Of a stretch of 12,420 bases of DNA, positions 1-7,749 are shown in pieces. The notes beneath the pieces were generated by a model. The model was not told the origin of the DNA. It worked only from the letters and a program-made list of their open reading frames with translations, and did not search any database. Source of the stretch: Synergistaceae bacterium (GTDB lineage Bacteria; Synergistota; Synergistia; Synergistales; Aminobacteriaceae); the NCBI GenBank assembly GCA_009776565.1, contig WRNQ01000009.1:2773-15192 (forward strand). Direction: 5' to 3'. A program made the position numbers and the translations under genes. The first letter of the stretch is position 1. Each line of letters starts with the position of its first letter.

Positions 1-2
1 CG

Positions 3-284
3 GTATTCTTAATTGACGAAATTGAAAATGGATTCCATTACTCATTTTTCCCCAAGTTATGGGAAATTATTGGGAAACTTGTAACTATGACAGGATGCCA
101 AGTCTTTGCAACAACGCATAGTTATGAATGCATTAGCGGCGCAACTGTGTTAGCTGAGGATGCTGACAAATCGGAATTGTTTAGATTTGTAAGATTGGAT
201 TTGATTAAAGATGCAATTACTCCCAAAGCATTTGAAAATGATTCCTTCAAGTATGCAATTGAAAGCAATTGGGAGATAAGATAA
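3..284 (+). CDS. AAA/ABC-type ATPase, C-terminal fragment (OLD/AAA_15-AAA_21-like)
   Basis: This is the last 93 residues of an ATPase whose start lies left of the window; the open frame runs from base 3, well upstream of the internal ATG at 87. The sequence begins with a Walker B stretch (VFLIDEIENGFH), in which the DE pair coordinates Mg and activates water. About 25 residues later comes an H-loop (FATTHSYE), as in SMC/Rad50/OLD-type ATPases. The remaining tail is short. Such single-protein ATPases bind ATP and dimerise, and in OLD, Gabija and PARIS systems they work with a TOPRIM nuclease. The gene downstream starts on the base after this stop codon and is TOPRIM-like, which fits a two-gene ATPase plus TOPRIM module. 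The family assignment is well supported by the motifs; a defence role is inference. The N-terminal Walker A half cannot be seen. Confidence 0.85.
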   Translation, partial: VFLIDEIENGFHYSFFPKLWEIIGKLVTMTGCQVFATTHSYECISGATVLAEDADKSELFRFVRLDLIKDAITPKAFENDSFKYAIESNWEIR

Positions 285-943
285 ATGGCGCTGGATGAAA
301 AGAACGGGAACTGGAAAATTGAATCCTCTCATTTAATAATTTGCGAAGGTCGCGACGATGAAGGTTACCTTTTATCATATCTAAAAAATGTTGAAATGAA
401 TGAAAAATTTCAACTAAAGAATTGTATGGGAAAAAACAAAATACCGAGTTTCATTAAAGCGCTCAAAGGCGTGACAGGATTCGATAATTTAGAGACTTTG
501 ATTGTTATACGAGACGCGGACGATGATCCAAAGGGTGCTGTTGAGTCTATAGCAAATGCTTTAAAAGATAATGGTTACGCGGTTCCGAGTAAGCCGTGTG
601 AAGCTGCTTGTCCAAAAGAAAAAGAACACAATATCAAAGTAGGATATGCGTTGTTTCCTAAATTTAATTCTGAAGATACTTGTGGCACACTTGAGGATTT
701 ATGCCTCAAAACTCTTATTCTGGATGGGAGCAAAATCTCTGATATTGCTTTTGGCGCCGTTAGCGCTGTGGAACAATACGGGAAACTGGAACACCCATAT
801 AAAATAAGCTTCATACATGTCTATCACTAACCGACGAGTTCGTTGGCTTAAAGATTGGCGAATCCGCGAAAGCGAAAGCTTTTGACTTTTCCACTGGAGA
901 GTTTACGCCACTAAAAGAGTTATTATCAGCGATGCTTAACTAA
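285..943 (+). pseudogene. DUF3226 TOPRIM-like protein, frameshifted near 801-804
   Basis: The first frame (285-830) has TOPRIM-like features: a beta-strand ending in a conserved glutamate (LIICEGRDDE, E21) and an acidic cluster after a hydrophobic strand (VIRDADDDPKGA, D77/D79). These residues bind Mg in TOPRIM enzymes. The frame then ends early in an unrelated tail. From 806 to the TAA at 941-943 another frame encodes KLHTCLSLTDEFVGLKIGES and then AKAFDF, which fits the C-terminus I recall for DUF3226 proteins. Adding one A to the A4 run at 801-804 joins the two into a 219-residue protein. The ATG follows directly on the upstream ATPase stop, so the two were probably translated together. A one-base deletion (pseudogene) and a sequencing or assembly error are equally possible. 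The biochemical function of DUF3226 is not established to my knowledge; nuclease or defence activity is inferred from the fold and the ATPase partner. Confidence 0.8.
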
Positions 944-954
944 GCGATTGATAA
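923..954. repeat. Imperfect inverted repeat TTATCA / TGATAA
   Basis: A perfect 6-base inverted repeat (TTATCA at 923-928, TGATAA at 949-954) surrounds a second short hairpin (GCTT at 934-937, AAGC at 942-945, loop AACT). It covers the stop codon of the DUF3226 remnant and overlaps the -35 element of the promoter for the next gene. No T-run follows, so it does not look like a normal intrinsic terminator. It could be an operator dyad or may be chance. Confidence 0.3.
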
Positions 955-977
955 TTGTTGTGTGAATTAACTATTAT
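948..977 (+). promoter_or_regulatory. Candidate sigma-70 promoter upstream of the membrane-protein gene
   Basis: TTGATA (948-953, 5 of 6 to consensus) is separated by 18 bases from TATTAT (972-977, 5 of 6). Initiation would be expected around 984-986, about 15 bases before the ATG at 1001. This is the best promoter match noticed in the window. Because genes from here to 8779 are close together, it may also serve the glycan cluster. Confidence 0.5.
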
Positions 978-1000
978 AAAACTTGAACGAAGGTGTATAT

Positions 1001-1417
1001 ATGAATAAGCAAATTGAAGGACAAGGTAATATACCAAAGTGGATGCGAATTTTTTCTCTTTTTATGGGCGTTTTGCTCGTTGGAGACGGAATGAGGCGTT
1101 TTATTGCACCTCGCGGGACAAGAGATTTTTATTCGTTCTTATCATATATTTTTGTTGGCGCAATTTGTTTATTTGTATTTGGTTATTCGCGGCGTTTATT
1201 CGTCAACGAAGAAGGATTGGTTCAAACATTAAATATATGGGGAAGAAAGACAAAAAAGGTAATAATAGCATGGAGCGACGTTGAACGTGTGTCTTATGCA
1301 GAACAGAAAAACACGTTTATTGCAGGCTTCGAACGCGGCAACAAAGGCTATAGGATATCCGTGGATTTAAAAGATAAAGATTCGTTGCGCGAGTTGGTTC
1401 AACACTATTATAAATAA
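1001..1417 (+). CDS. Small membrane protein with two helices and a PH-like C-terminal domain
   Basis: This 138-residue protein has no enzyme motif that I recognise. Two hydrophobic segments lie at about residues 16-30 (MRIFSLFMGVLLVGDG region) and 41-62 (FYSFLSYIFVGAICLFVFGY), separated by a basic, Arg-rich hairpin (RRFIAPRGTR). The remaining ~75 soluble residues contain alternating beta-strands (RLFVNEEGLVQTL, VIIAWSDVERVSY, YRISVDL) and a C-terminal helix. This layout resembles bacterial PH-domain membrane proteins. I chose the ATG at 1001 because it has a Shine-Dalgarno sequence (CGAAGG, 988-993) 7-8 bases upstream and lies just after the likely transcription start. The TTG at 983 is in frame but would leave almost no leader. 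It stands between the defence-like pair and the glycan operon and could belong to either or neither. Function is unknown; the PH-like call is tentative. Confidence 0.7.
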   Translation: MNKQIEGQGNIPKWMRIFSLFMGVLLVGDGMRRFIAPRGTRDFYSFLSYIFVGAICLFVFGYSRRLFVNEEGLVQTLNIWGRKTKKVIIAWSDVERVSYAEQKNTFIAGFERGNKGYRISVDLKDKDSLRELVQHYYK

Positions 1418-1442
1418 AATATATGAAGATGGAGGATTTTCA

Positions 1443-2438
1443 ATGAAGCTTACTGATAAAAGATTTCTGGTCATTGGAGGGTCTGGGCTGATAGGCAGCC
1501 ATGTAGTAGATGAACTCATAAAAACTGACTGCAAGGAAATAATCATTTACGACAACTTTTGCCGGGGCTCTATGGACAATATAAAAGACGCCATAAAAGA
1601 TCCGCGGGTGTCAATTTTTCCCGACGGCGGAGATATAATCCATTTTGATACTCTAAAAAAGGCAATGGAAGGGATAGATGGAGTTTTTTTGCTGTCAGCG
1701 GTATGGTTGCTGCAATGTCATGAATACCCTGAAACTGCTTTTGAGGTGAATGTACGCGGAACATTCAACGTAATAATGGCGGCTATTGAAAAAAAGATTG
1801 GCCGGGTAGTCTATTCCTCCTCCGCTTCGGTCTATGGAGACGCGCTCACGCCTATGATCAGTGAAGAGCACCCATACAACAACTTTACTTTTTATGGGGC
1901 TACCAAAATTGCGGGAGAACATTTTTTTAAAAGCCTTGGGAAACGTTATGGGCTACCATGGGTTGGGCTTAGGTATATGAACGTTTACGGACCTCGTCAG
2001 GACTATCAGGGCGCCTATATAGCCGTCATGCATAAAATTCTGGATAAAATCGAAAAAAATGAACGTCCGCAAATTTATGGCGACGGCAGCCAAAAATATG
2101 ATTTTATCCATGTAAAGGATGCGGCAAGGGCAAATGTTCTTGCAATGGAGTCGGAGATTTCGGGAGAGTGTTATAACGTTGGCCGGGGTATCGGCACGAC
2201 AATCAATGACCTGACAAAACTGCTTATCAGACTGACAAACAGTAAAATGGAAATCGAATATCTGCCCGCTGGGCTGACATTTGTCACGAATCGTATTGGA
2301 GACGCGGAAAAAGCTGAGCGCGATTTAGGTTATAAATGGACCATAGATTTGGAAGATGGTATGAAGAGTCTCATTGAATGGCGGAAAAACGATAAAGAAG
2401 CTCTTGAAGCTAAACGAAAAGTTGCAGGTGTGAAATGA
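1443..2438 (+). CDS. NAD-dependent sugar-nucleotide epimerase/dehydratase (extended SDR family)
   Basis: A full-length 331-residue extended SDR, the usual size for UDP-galactose 4-epimerase-type enzymes. The N-terminal Rossmann motif is FLVIGGSGLIGS (G12, G15, G18), followed by IIIYDNFCRGS, where the Asp after the second strand suggests NAD rather than NADP. The active site shows the serine block SSSASVYG (125-132) and the YxxxK pair YGATK (Y151, K155). RYMNVYGPRQ and the FIHVKDAA region are sugar-nucleotide-binding hallmarks. It probably modifies an NDP-sugar (4-epimerisation or dehydration) in the cytoplasm, giving a substrate for the aminotransferase that follows. A strong Shine-Dalgarno (GGAGG, 1431-1435) precedes the ATG, and the stop overlaps the next start by 4 bases (ATGA). 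Whether it is an epimerase, a dehydratase or a reductase cannot be settled from sequence. Confidence 0.9.
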   Translation: MKLTDKRFLVIGGSGLIGSHVVDELIKTDCKEIIIYDNFCRGSMDNIKDAIKDPRVSIFPDGGDIIHFDTLKKAMEGIDGVFLLSAVWLLQCHEYPETAFEVNVRGTFNVIMAAIEKKIGRVVYSSSASVYGDALTPMISEEHPYNNFTFYGATKIAGEHFFKSLGKRYGLPWVGLRYMNVYGPRQDYQGAYIAVMHKILDKIEKNERPQIYGDGSQKYDFIHVKDAARANVLAMESEISGECYNVGRGIGTTINDLTKLLIRLTNSKMEIEYLPAGLTFVTNRIGDAEKAERDLGYKWTIDLEDGMKSLIEWRKNDKEALEAKRKVAGVK

Positions 2439-3556
2439 AAAATATTCCATTGATAAAGCCGTATATTAATGATTCAGTAAAAAAAATGGTGAGCGATGTT
2501 TTGGATTCCGGACATTTGACGGAAGGGCGTGTAACACATGAACTTGAGAATATTTTTGCTGACTTTACCGGGGCGCCATATGCAATAGCGGTTACTTCGT
2601 GCACAACCGGTATGGAGATTGCCTTACGCGCTCTTGACATTGGAGAAGGCGACGAGGTTATTGTTCCTGATTATACTTACCCGGCGACGGCAGGAGTTGT
2701 TTCAATCGTTGGAGCAACTCCCGTAATAGTAGATGTGGAACCAAAAACTATGTTAATAGACCGTTATTCCGTTGAAAAAGCCATTACTGCAAGGACCAAA
2801 GCCATTATGCCCGTTTCAATATTTGGAAATCCCCTTGATTATTCATGGATAAATGAGATCAAAAGGAAACATAACCTTTTTGTAATAGAGGATTCTGCAT
2901 GTACCATAGGAGCGGAAATGAACGGACAAAAAGTTGGATCATTTGCTGACATATCAGTATTTTCGCTGCATCCCAGAAAATTCATAACAACCGGCGAGGG
3001 TGGGATTATAACAACTTCTGATAAGAACTTATCAGATTGGATGAATTCCTATAAACATTTTGGCATTGGAAACGTCGGAGCGGAACGAAGCGAAGTATGT
3101 TTTGAAAGAATCGGCACAAATTACAAAATTTCCGATGTGCTTTCCGCTATAGGTCTTGCTCAAATGCAAAGTATCGATATTTTGCTTGCTGATAGAATAA
3201 CTCAAGCTGAAATATATAAAAGGCTTATTTCAAAGTGCAATAACTTGGAAATTCAAGAAACATACGAAGGAGCAAAGCATTCATATCAAACTTTCATAGT
3301 TTTTGTTGAAAATCGAGACGAGGTCATGCGTAAAATGCGTGAAATCGGGATAGAAGTACAAATCGGGACTTACGCTATACACGTTAACCCTGCTTACAAT
3401 AAATGTCGAAGAGTAGCGGCGGACGGATCCGACTTCCTTAAAGGTAGTATTTACGCTTACGAACACGCTCTTGCTCTTCCCATGTTTTTTGGACTTTCTG
3501 AATCGGAGCAGGAATACATTATAGAAAAATTAAAAGAGATTTGTAATGAAGGATAA
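2435..3556 (+). CDS. DegT/DnrJ/EryC1/StrS-family PLP-dependent sugar aminotransferase
   Basis: This 373-residue protein has the family size and layout. It transfers an amino group, normally from glutamate, to a keto-sugar nucleotide using pyridoxal phosphate. Visible landmarks are SCTTGMEIALRAL (phosphate-binding), DEVIVPDYTYPATA, IEDSACTIGA (D153, the pyridine-nitrogen aspartate) and the Schiff-base lysine K182 in SLHPRKFITTGEGG, followed by the conserved NYKISDV...AIGLAQ segment. The more usual EDAAQ is EDSAC here, a variant also seen in the family. It overlaps the epimerase by 4 bases, indicating translational coupling and probably consecutive steps. The 3- or 4-keto position used, and the sugar, cannot be read from sequence. 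Activity as an aminotransferase, rather than a related PLP dehydratase, is supported by the intact lysine. Confidence 0.93.
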   Translation: MKNIPLIKPYINDSVKKMVSDVLDSGHLTEGRVTHELENIFADFTGAPYAIAVTSCTTGMEIALRALDIGEGDEVIVPDYTYPATAGVVSIVGATPVIVDVEPKTMLIDRYSVEKAITARTKAIMPVSIFGNPLDYSWINEIKRKHNLFVIEDSACTIGAEMNGQKVGSFADISVFSLHPRKFITTGEGGIITTSDKNLSDWMNSYKHFGIGNVGAERSEVCFERIGTNYKISDVLSAIGLAQMQSIDILLADRITQAEIYKRLISKCNNLEIQETYEGAKHSYQTFIVFVENRDEVMRKMREIGIEVQIGTYAIHVNPAYNKCRRVAADGSDFLKGSIYAYEHALALPMFFGLSESEQEYIIEKLKEICNEG

Positions 3557-3561
3557 ACAAA

Positions 3562-4527
3562 ATGAGAGATGACATTTTTAGGCTAAACAACTTGAAAGAC
3601 AACCCGGATTATATATTTGACTCGGGAATTTACAGACAGAAGTCGGTCTATACTCAAGCGCAAGAGCAAACTGGAAAAAGTTTTGGTTTTAAATGGGAAA
3701 AGCGTAATACATACGAGTCGGACGCGATGGAATCGGTTAGCAAAAAGTGGCTTCTCGAAAGATACGCCATATCCAATATCAGCCTGGATGATTTGATAAG
3801 AGGCAAGACCGTTTTGGACGCAGGTTGTGGTTCAGGTTACAGCGCTTCATTGCTGTTTGCTGAATTGCTAAATAGTTGCGGCTACCTTGGGATTGACATC
3901 TCAAACGCGGTTGATGTAGCAAAAGAGCGATTTGCGGAGAGAGGATTGCGCGGGGATTTTCTTCAGGCAAACATTCTTAACTTGCCGGAAGAGATAGGTA
4001 ATTTCGATATCATATTCTCAGAAGGCGTTCTACACCATACGGATTCAACGGAGCAAGCCATAAAGTATTTATCCACAAGACTTGCTGCCGGAGGGTACTT
4101 CATGTTTTATGTGTATAATAAAAAGGCCCCTATACGCGAGTTTTCTGACGACTATGTCCGGGAAAAAATTTCTGCATTGTCCGATGAAGAAGCCTGGAAA
4201 GCTTTGGAACCGCTCACAAAACTTGGAATGCTGCTTGGAGAACTTAACATAGAATTAGACATAAAAGATCCAATTGATATTCTGGATATACCGGCAGGTC
4301 ATATAAACCTCCAAAGGTTCTTTTATTGGTATATTTTTAAAGCATATTACCGTCCGGAATTCACGCTTGACGAGATGAATCATATCAACTTTGATTGGTA
4401 TCGGCCAATCAACTGTCATAGGCAAACTCCGCAACAGGTAATGGATTGGGTTAAATCTTGCGGTCTTGATATATTGAAGATAGATATTCAAGAAGCCGGA
4501 ATAACCGTCATAGCCAGGAAAAAGTAA
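3562..4527 (+). CDS. Class I SAM-dependent methyltransferase
   Basis: A 321-residue protein with a Rossmann-type SAM site: VLDAGCGSG (84-92, motif I), an acidic residue ending strand 2 (LGIDIS), QANILNLP (motif II) and FDIIFSEGVLHHTD (motif IV with the post-motif histidine pair). The first ~80 residues (including SFGFKWEKRNTYES) and the C-terminal ~110 residues lie outside the catalytic core and probably form substrate-binding parts. In sugar clusters this type of enzyme methylates a hydroxyl, amino or ring carbon of a sugar; which one is not visible. It starts 5 bases after the aminotransferase stop, with a weak AAGGA-type Shine-Dalgarno (about 3548-3552), and ends one base before the next ATG. 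The fold is certain, the substrate is not; membership of the glycan pathway follows from position. Confidence 0.88.
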   Translation: MRDDIFRLNNLKDNPDYIFDSGIYRQKSVYTQAQEQTGKSFGFKWEKRNTYESDAMESVSKKWLLERYAISNISLDDLIRGKTVLDAGCGSGYSASLLFAELLNSCGYLGIDISNAVDVAKERFAERGLRGDFLQANILNLPEEIGNFDIIFSEGVLHHTDSTEQAIKYLSTRLAAGGYFMFYVYNKKAPIREFSDDYVREKISALSDEEAWKALEPLTKLGMLLGELNIELDIKDPIDILDIPAGHINLQRFFYWYIFKAYYRPEFTLDEMNHINFDWYRPINCHRQTPQQVMDWVKSCGLDILKIDIQEAGITVIARKK

Positions 4528-4528
4528 A

Positions 4529-6388
4529 ATGTGCGGAATTGCCGGAATTGTGAACTTAAATAGTGAACCCGCCACTTTAGTTGTTTTGAAAAAAATGACG
4601 GATGCTATAGCTCATCGGGGCACAGATGGAGACGGGCATTTCATAGACGAAAACGTCGGAATCGGGCACAGGCGTCTTTTGTTTGTAGATAAAACCGCGT
4701 CTTCATATCAGCCTATGGTGACAAATAATGGACGATACATAATCTCTTTCGACGGAGAAATATATAACTATCGAGAACTGAAAGCGGAGTTGCAATCTCT
4801 TGGATACATATTTCATTCAAAATCCGACACTGAGGTTTTGCTTAACGCTTATGCCGAATGGAATGAAAAATGCTTTGAAAAATTAAACGGAATGTTTGCG
4901 CTTGCGGTTTATGATAAATCAGAGAAAAAACTTTGTATTGCCCGCGATAGATATGGAATTAAACCCCTATATTACTATTGGGGCCGGAATTCATTTCTGT
5001 TCGGCTCGGAACAAAGGGCGATTCTAGCGCACCCTTCTTCAAAAAAAGAAATAGACCTTGAAGGGTTGCTGGAATATTTTACATTCCAAAATTTTTTTAC
5101 GGATAGAACTTTGCTGCGTGGATTGAAATCATTCCCTGCCGGGTGCTACGCTTTTTTAAATCGTCAGGGTAATTTCCGGATTCATAGATATTGGGACTAT
5201 GATTTTCACGAGCCGGAATTTCCAGAATCCAAAGAAGAGTATGACGAAGAGCTCGACAGATTGATGCGTCAAGCCGTTAACAGACAGTTAACAGGAGATA
5301 TTGAAATAGGCGCGTTTTTAAGCGGCGGCATGGATTCGGGTTCGATAGTCGCTCTTGCATCTATGCAAATACCAAATATGAAAACTTTTACGTGTGGATT
5401 TGATTTAAACTCTGCATCCGGTTTGGAACTTGCATTTGACGAGAGGAGCCGTGCGGAGTATATGTCGTATCTCTTCAAAACCGAACATTACGAGATGGTA
5501 CTGAAATCCGGGGACATGGAGCGAGCGATGACTAAAGTTGCTGTGCAAATTGAGGAACCGCGGGTAGGACAGAGTTACCCCAATTATTATGCTGCGCAGT
5601 TAGCTTCAAAATTTGTCAATGCGGTGCTTTGCGGGAGCGGAGGAGATGAACTCTTCGGCGGATATCCGTGGAGATACCACCAGGCGCTTGGCTGCCCGGA
5701 TTTTGAAAGCTATATCGACGTTTATTACAAGTATTGGCAGAGATTGATTCCGAATTCTACGCTGGAGAAACTTTTTTTGCCGGTGCAAGAAAGCGTTTCT
5801 CATATAGTGACAAGAGACATTATGCGCAGTGTTTTTCCAAAATCCCGCCGTGCGCCGGCTACCCCGGAAGACTGCGTAAATAATTCGTTGTATTTTGAGG
5901 CGAAAACATTTTTGCACGGACTTCTCATAGTTGAAGACAAGTTAATGGCGACGCATGGAATTGAAGGAAGAGCCCCGTTTCTTGACAATGACGTTGTAGA
6001 TTTTGCCATGAAAATTCCTGTGTCGCTGAAGGTTAAAGATTTTAATTCTACAATACTTGATGAGAATGATATGATTGCAAAAAGAGATTTTAAGAAATCA
6101 AACGATGGAAAACATATACTCAGGAGTGTCATGAGCAAATACATCCCAGATTCGGTTTCCAAGGCAGAAAAACAAGGTTTTTCAGCCCCTGACGCTTCAT
6201 GGTTCAAAGGTGACAGCATAGAATACGTAAAAAGAAAACTTTGGGATGATAAATATCCAATATATGAATATCTTGATAAAAAAACAGTTCATTCGGTTGT
6301 TGAAGAACACCTGCGCGGGGAGCATAACAGGCGGCTTTTTATCTGGTCGGTGTTGAGCGTAGGGGAGTGGATGAGTGAGATTTTATAA
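4529..6388 (+). CDS. asnB: Asparagine synthase-like glutamine-hydrolysing amidotransferase
   Basis: A complete 619-residue AsnB-type enzyme. It begins MCGIAGIVN, so Cys2 becomes the N-terminal nucleophile that frees ammonia from glutamine in the class II amidotransferase domain (about 2-200; RDRYGIKPLYY marks its end). The synthetase domain carries the ATP pyrophosphatase loop SGGMDSG (265-271), then GGDELFGGYPWRY and EGRAPFLDNDVVDFA near the C-terminus. The last Ser of the P-loop is Gly; SGGxDSG variants occur in polysaccharide-cluster AsnB relatives, so this does not indicate loss of function. True asparagine synthesis is possible, but in a glycan cluster such enzymes more often amidate a sugar uronic acid or carboxyl (WbpS-like role). 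It lies one base after the methyltransferase stop and its own stop shares one base with the next ATG. Substrate: inference only. Confidence 0.92.
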   Translation: MCGIAGIVNLNSEPATLVVLKKMTDAIAHRGTDGDGHFIDENVGIGHRRLLFVDKTASSYQPMVTNNGRYIISFDGEIYNYRELKAELQSLGYIFHSKSDTEVLLNAYAEWNEKCFEKLNGMFALAVYDKSEKKLCIARDRYGIKPLYYYWGRNSFLFGSEQRAILAHPSSKKEIDLEGLLEYFTFQNFFTDRTLLRGLKSFPAGCYAFLNRQGNFRIHRYWDYDFHEPEFPESKEEYDEELDRLMRQAVNRQLTGDIEIGAFLSGGMDSGSIVALASMQIPNMKTFTCGFDLNSASGLELAFDERSRAEYMSYLFKTEHYEMVLKSGDMERAMTKVAVQIEEPRVGQSYPNYYAAQLASKFVNAVLCGSGGDELFGGYPWRYHQALGCPDFESYIDVYYKYWQRLIPNSTLEKLFLPVQESVSHIVTRDIMRSVFPKSRRAPATPEDCVNNSLYFEAKTFLHGLLIVEDKLMATHGIEGRAPFLDNDVVDFAMKIPVSLKVKDFNSTILDENDMIAKRDFKKSNDGKHILRSVMSKYIPDSVSKAEKQGFSAPDASWFKGDSIEYVKRKLWDDKYPIYEYLDKKTVHSVVEEHLRGEHNRRLFIWSVLSVGEWMSEIL

Positions 6389-6960
6389 TGAAAAATTTAT
6401 TTATTAAATTGTTTAAAAAACACCTTGAACAGTTTTATGATTTCAAGGCTAAATACTTTCTTTCAAAATATCGTAGGCTTGTTCCATTTGGAGATATGAT
6501 AAGCGATAGATGGAACAAAGCTTACAGGCTTGGTTTTGGAGAAGGAACCAGCATATATGACAGCTCGCTTGTTCTTGGAGATGTAAAAGTCGGGAAAAAT
6601 ACCTGGATAGGACCACAAACGATTCTTGACGGTTATTCCGCCCCTTTGACAATAGGGGATTACTGTTCAATAAGTTCAGGAGTCCAGATATACACTCATA
6701 GTACTGTCAAATGGTCAATAACGGGCGGGATACATAAGAATGAGAGCGCGCCGGTATCTATAGGCTCTAATGTATATATTGGACCTCAAACTATAATTAG
6801 CAAAGGCGTCAGTATTGGCAATCGCGTTATAATTGGCGCTTGCAGCTATGTTGATAAGCCAATTCCTGATTTTTCCGTCGCTTGGGGGCAACCGGCAAAG
6901 ATAATTGGACAGATAATCATGAATGCAGATAAATCTGATTTTGAAATTAGATATCTATAA
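6388..6960 (+). CDS. Left-handed beta-helix (hexapeptide-repeat) acyltransferase
   Basis: This 190-residue protein starts with a basic, helical N-terminal segment (about 1-55). Hexapeptide repeats of the left-handed beta-helix follow to about residue 175: SLVLGDVKVGKNTWIG, APLTIGDYCSIS, APVSIGSNVYIGPQTIISKG and VSIGNRVIIGACSYV. It closes with VAWGQPAKIIG, the usual end of sugar O/N-acetyltransferases. The likely catalytic histidine is H104 in YTHSTVKW, as in WbbJ/maltose-acetyltransferase-like proteins. Such trimers transfer an acetyl or longer acyl group from acyl-CoA to a sugar hydroxyl or amine in the cytoplasm. With an aminotransferase upstream, acylation of the new amine is plausible but unproven. 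The ATG overlaps the asparagine synthase stop by one base. Confidence 0.88.
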   Translation: MKNLFIKLFKKHLEQFYDFKAKYFLSKYRRLVPFGDMISDRWNKAYRLGFGEGTSIYDSSLVLGDVKVGKNTWIGPQTILDGYSAPLTIGDYCSISSGVQIYTHSTVKWSITGGIHKNESAPVSIGSNVYIGPQTIISKGVSIGNRVIIGACSYVDKPIPDFSVAWGQPAKIIGQIIMNADKSDFEIRYL

Positions 6961-6980
6961 TTTTAAACCATTATGAAATT

Positions 6981-6986
6981 GAAGGA
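6981..6986 (+). promoter_or_regulatory. Shine-Dalgarno GAAGGA deciding the deacetylase start
   Basis: GAAGGA lies 7 bases before the ATG at 6994. The in-frame ATG at 6973 lacks a comparable site, and the site itself falls inside the would-be coding region, so the later start is favoured. Confidence 0.5.
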
Positions 6987-6993
6987 ACAAGAC

Positions 6994-7749
6994 ATGGAAA
7001 AACAACACGAACAAAACAGATACGATGATTTTACAGAATCGAACTATGAAAGTATTTTGTGTGAAGCAAAGAACTATTACCGGTTTATAAGCTTTAAGGA
7101 TGCATTAGAATACGATTTCCCTGTTATTCTGTGGAGGCATGATGTAGATTTTTCTGTTCATAGGGCTTTTGCGTTAGCAAAAATTGAGAAAGATTTGGAG
7201 ATTTTGAGTACTTATTTTATCCATTTACATAGTTCTTTTTATAACGCACTCGAAAATTCCGTTGTGAATAAGATTCGTGAAATAATCGCGCTTGGACATT
7301 CTATAGGTCTTCACTTTGACCCAACGGCATTCTCGGGGAGAGTAGAGAATTGGACTGAAATAATTGCTTTAGAGAAGGCTATTTTAGAGAATTATTTCGA
7401 AGTGAGAATTGAGGCTGTATCGTGGCATAATCCCGAGCTTTGCGGATGGCTTTCGACTGATGAACATGAAATTTGTGGAATGATTAATGCCTATTCAAAA
7501 CAAATAAGAGAGAGATTTGCTTATTCTTCCGACTCCAATGGCTATTGGCGTTTTGAACCTCTACAATCTGTCATCAAATCCCGTAAACATGAAAAACTGC
7601 AGGTTTTGACACACCCTTGCTGGTGGACTAAAGAGCCAATGTCCCCGAAAAAAAGGGTTCTTCGGTGTGCAGAAGGCAGAGCGCATGCAATTATTAAGGA
7701 ATACGACAGATTACTCGAAGAAAGCGGGAGGCTGAATATTGATGATTGA
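6994..7749 (+). CDS. Polysaccharide deacetylase-like (NodB/CE4-type fold) protein
   Basis: A 251-residue protein from the ATG at 6994 (an upstream in-frame ATG at 6973 adds seven residues). It shows NodB-fold landmarks: WRHDVDFS (H49, D50, D52), corresponding to the catalytic-base/metal aspartate motif, then GHSIGLHFDP (H102, H107), the second metal-binding motif spaced as in PuuE-like relatives. LTHPCWW near the C-terminus is typical of the small 'RHDVD' deacetylase-like group. There is no signal peptide or membrane segment, so it acts in the cytoplasm, probably on a sugar nucleotide or lipid-linked sugar rather than mature wall polymer. It overlaps the next gene by 8-11 bases, and that gene is a formyltransferase. 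A deacetylase that exposes an amine for formylation would make sense, but this pairing is inference. Metal dependence and substrate are unknown. Confidence 0.8.
   Translation: MEKQHEQNRYDDFTESNYESILCEAKNYYRFISFKDALEYDFPVILWRHDVDFSVHRAFALAKIEKDLEILSTYFIHLHSSFYNALENSVVNKIREIIALGHSIGLHFDPTAFSGRVENWTEIIALEKAILENYFEVRIEAVSWHNPELCGWLSTDEHEICGMINAYSKQIRERFAYSSDSNGYWRFEPLQSVIKSRKHEKLQVLTHPCWWTKEPMSPKKRVLRCAEGRAHAIIKEYDRLLEESGRLNIDD

Noticed and set aside
795..810. Programmed ribosomal frameshift to read through the DUF3226 gene
   Set aside because: The context (TAT AAA ATA AGC) is not a recognised slippery heptamer for the -1 shift needed, and no strong downstream structure was seen.
983..1000. TTG start extending the membrane-protein gene upstream by six codons
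   Set aside because: It lies at the predicted transcription start and has no Shine-Dalgarno, whereas the ATG at 1001 has CGAAGG at good spacing.
1385..1414. Promoter directly before the epimerase gene (TTGCGC / TATAAA)
   Set aside because: The -35 match is poor; the gene is only 25 bases downstream of the membrane-protein gene and could share its transcript.
5321..5341. AsnB P-loop SGGMDSG taken as a sign of an inactive enzyme
   Set aside because: SGGxDSG occurs in polysaccharide-cluster AsnB relatives, and all other catalytic blocks, including Cys2, are intact.
5800..6219. Minus-strand open frame of 139 codons inside the asparagine synthase gene
   Set aside because: It is opposite a well-conserved AsnB region, has no recognisable motifs, and is best explained as a shadow frame.
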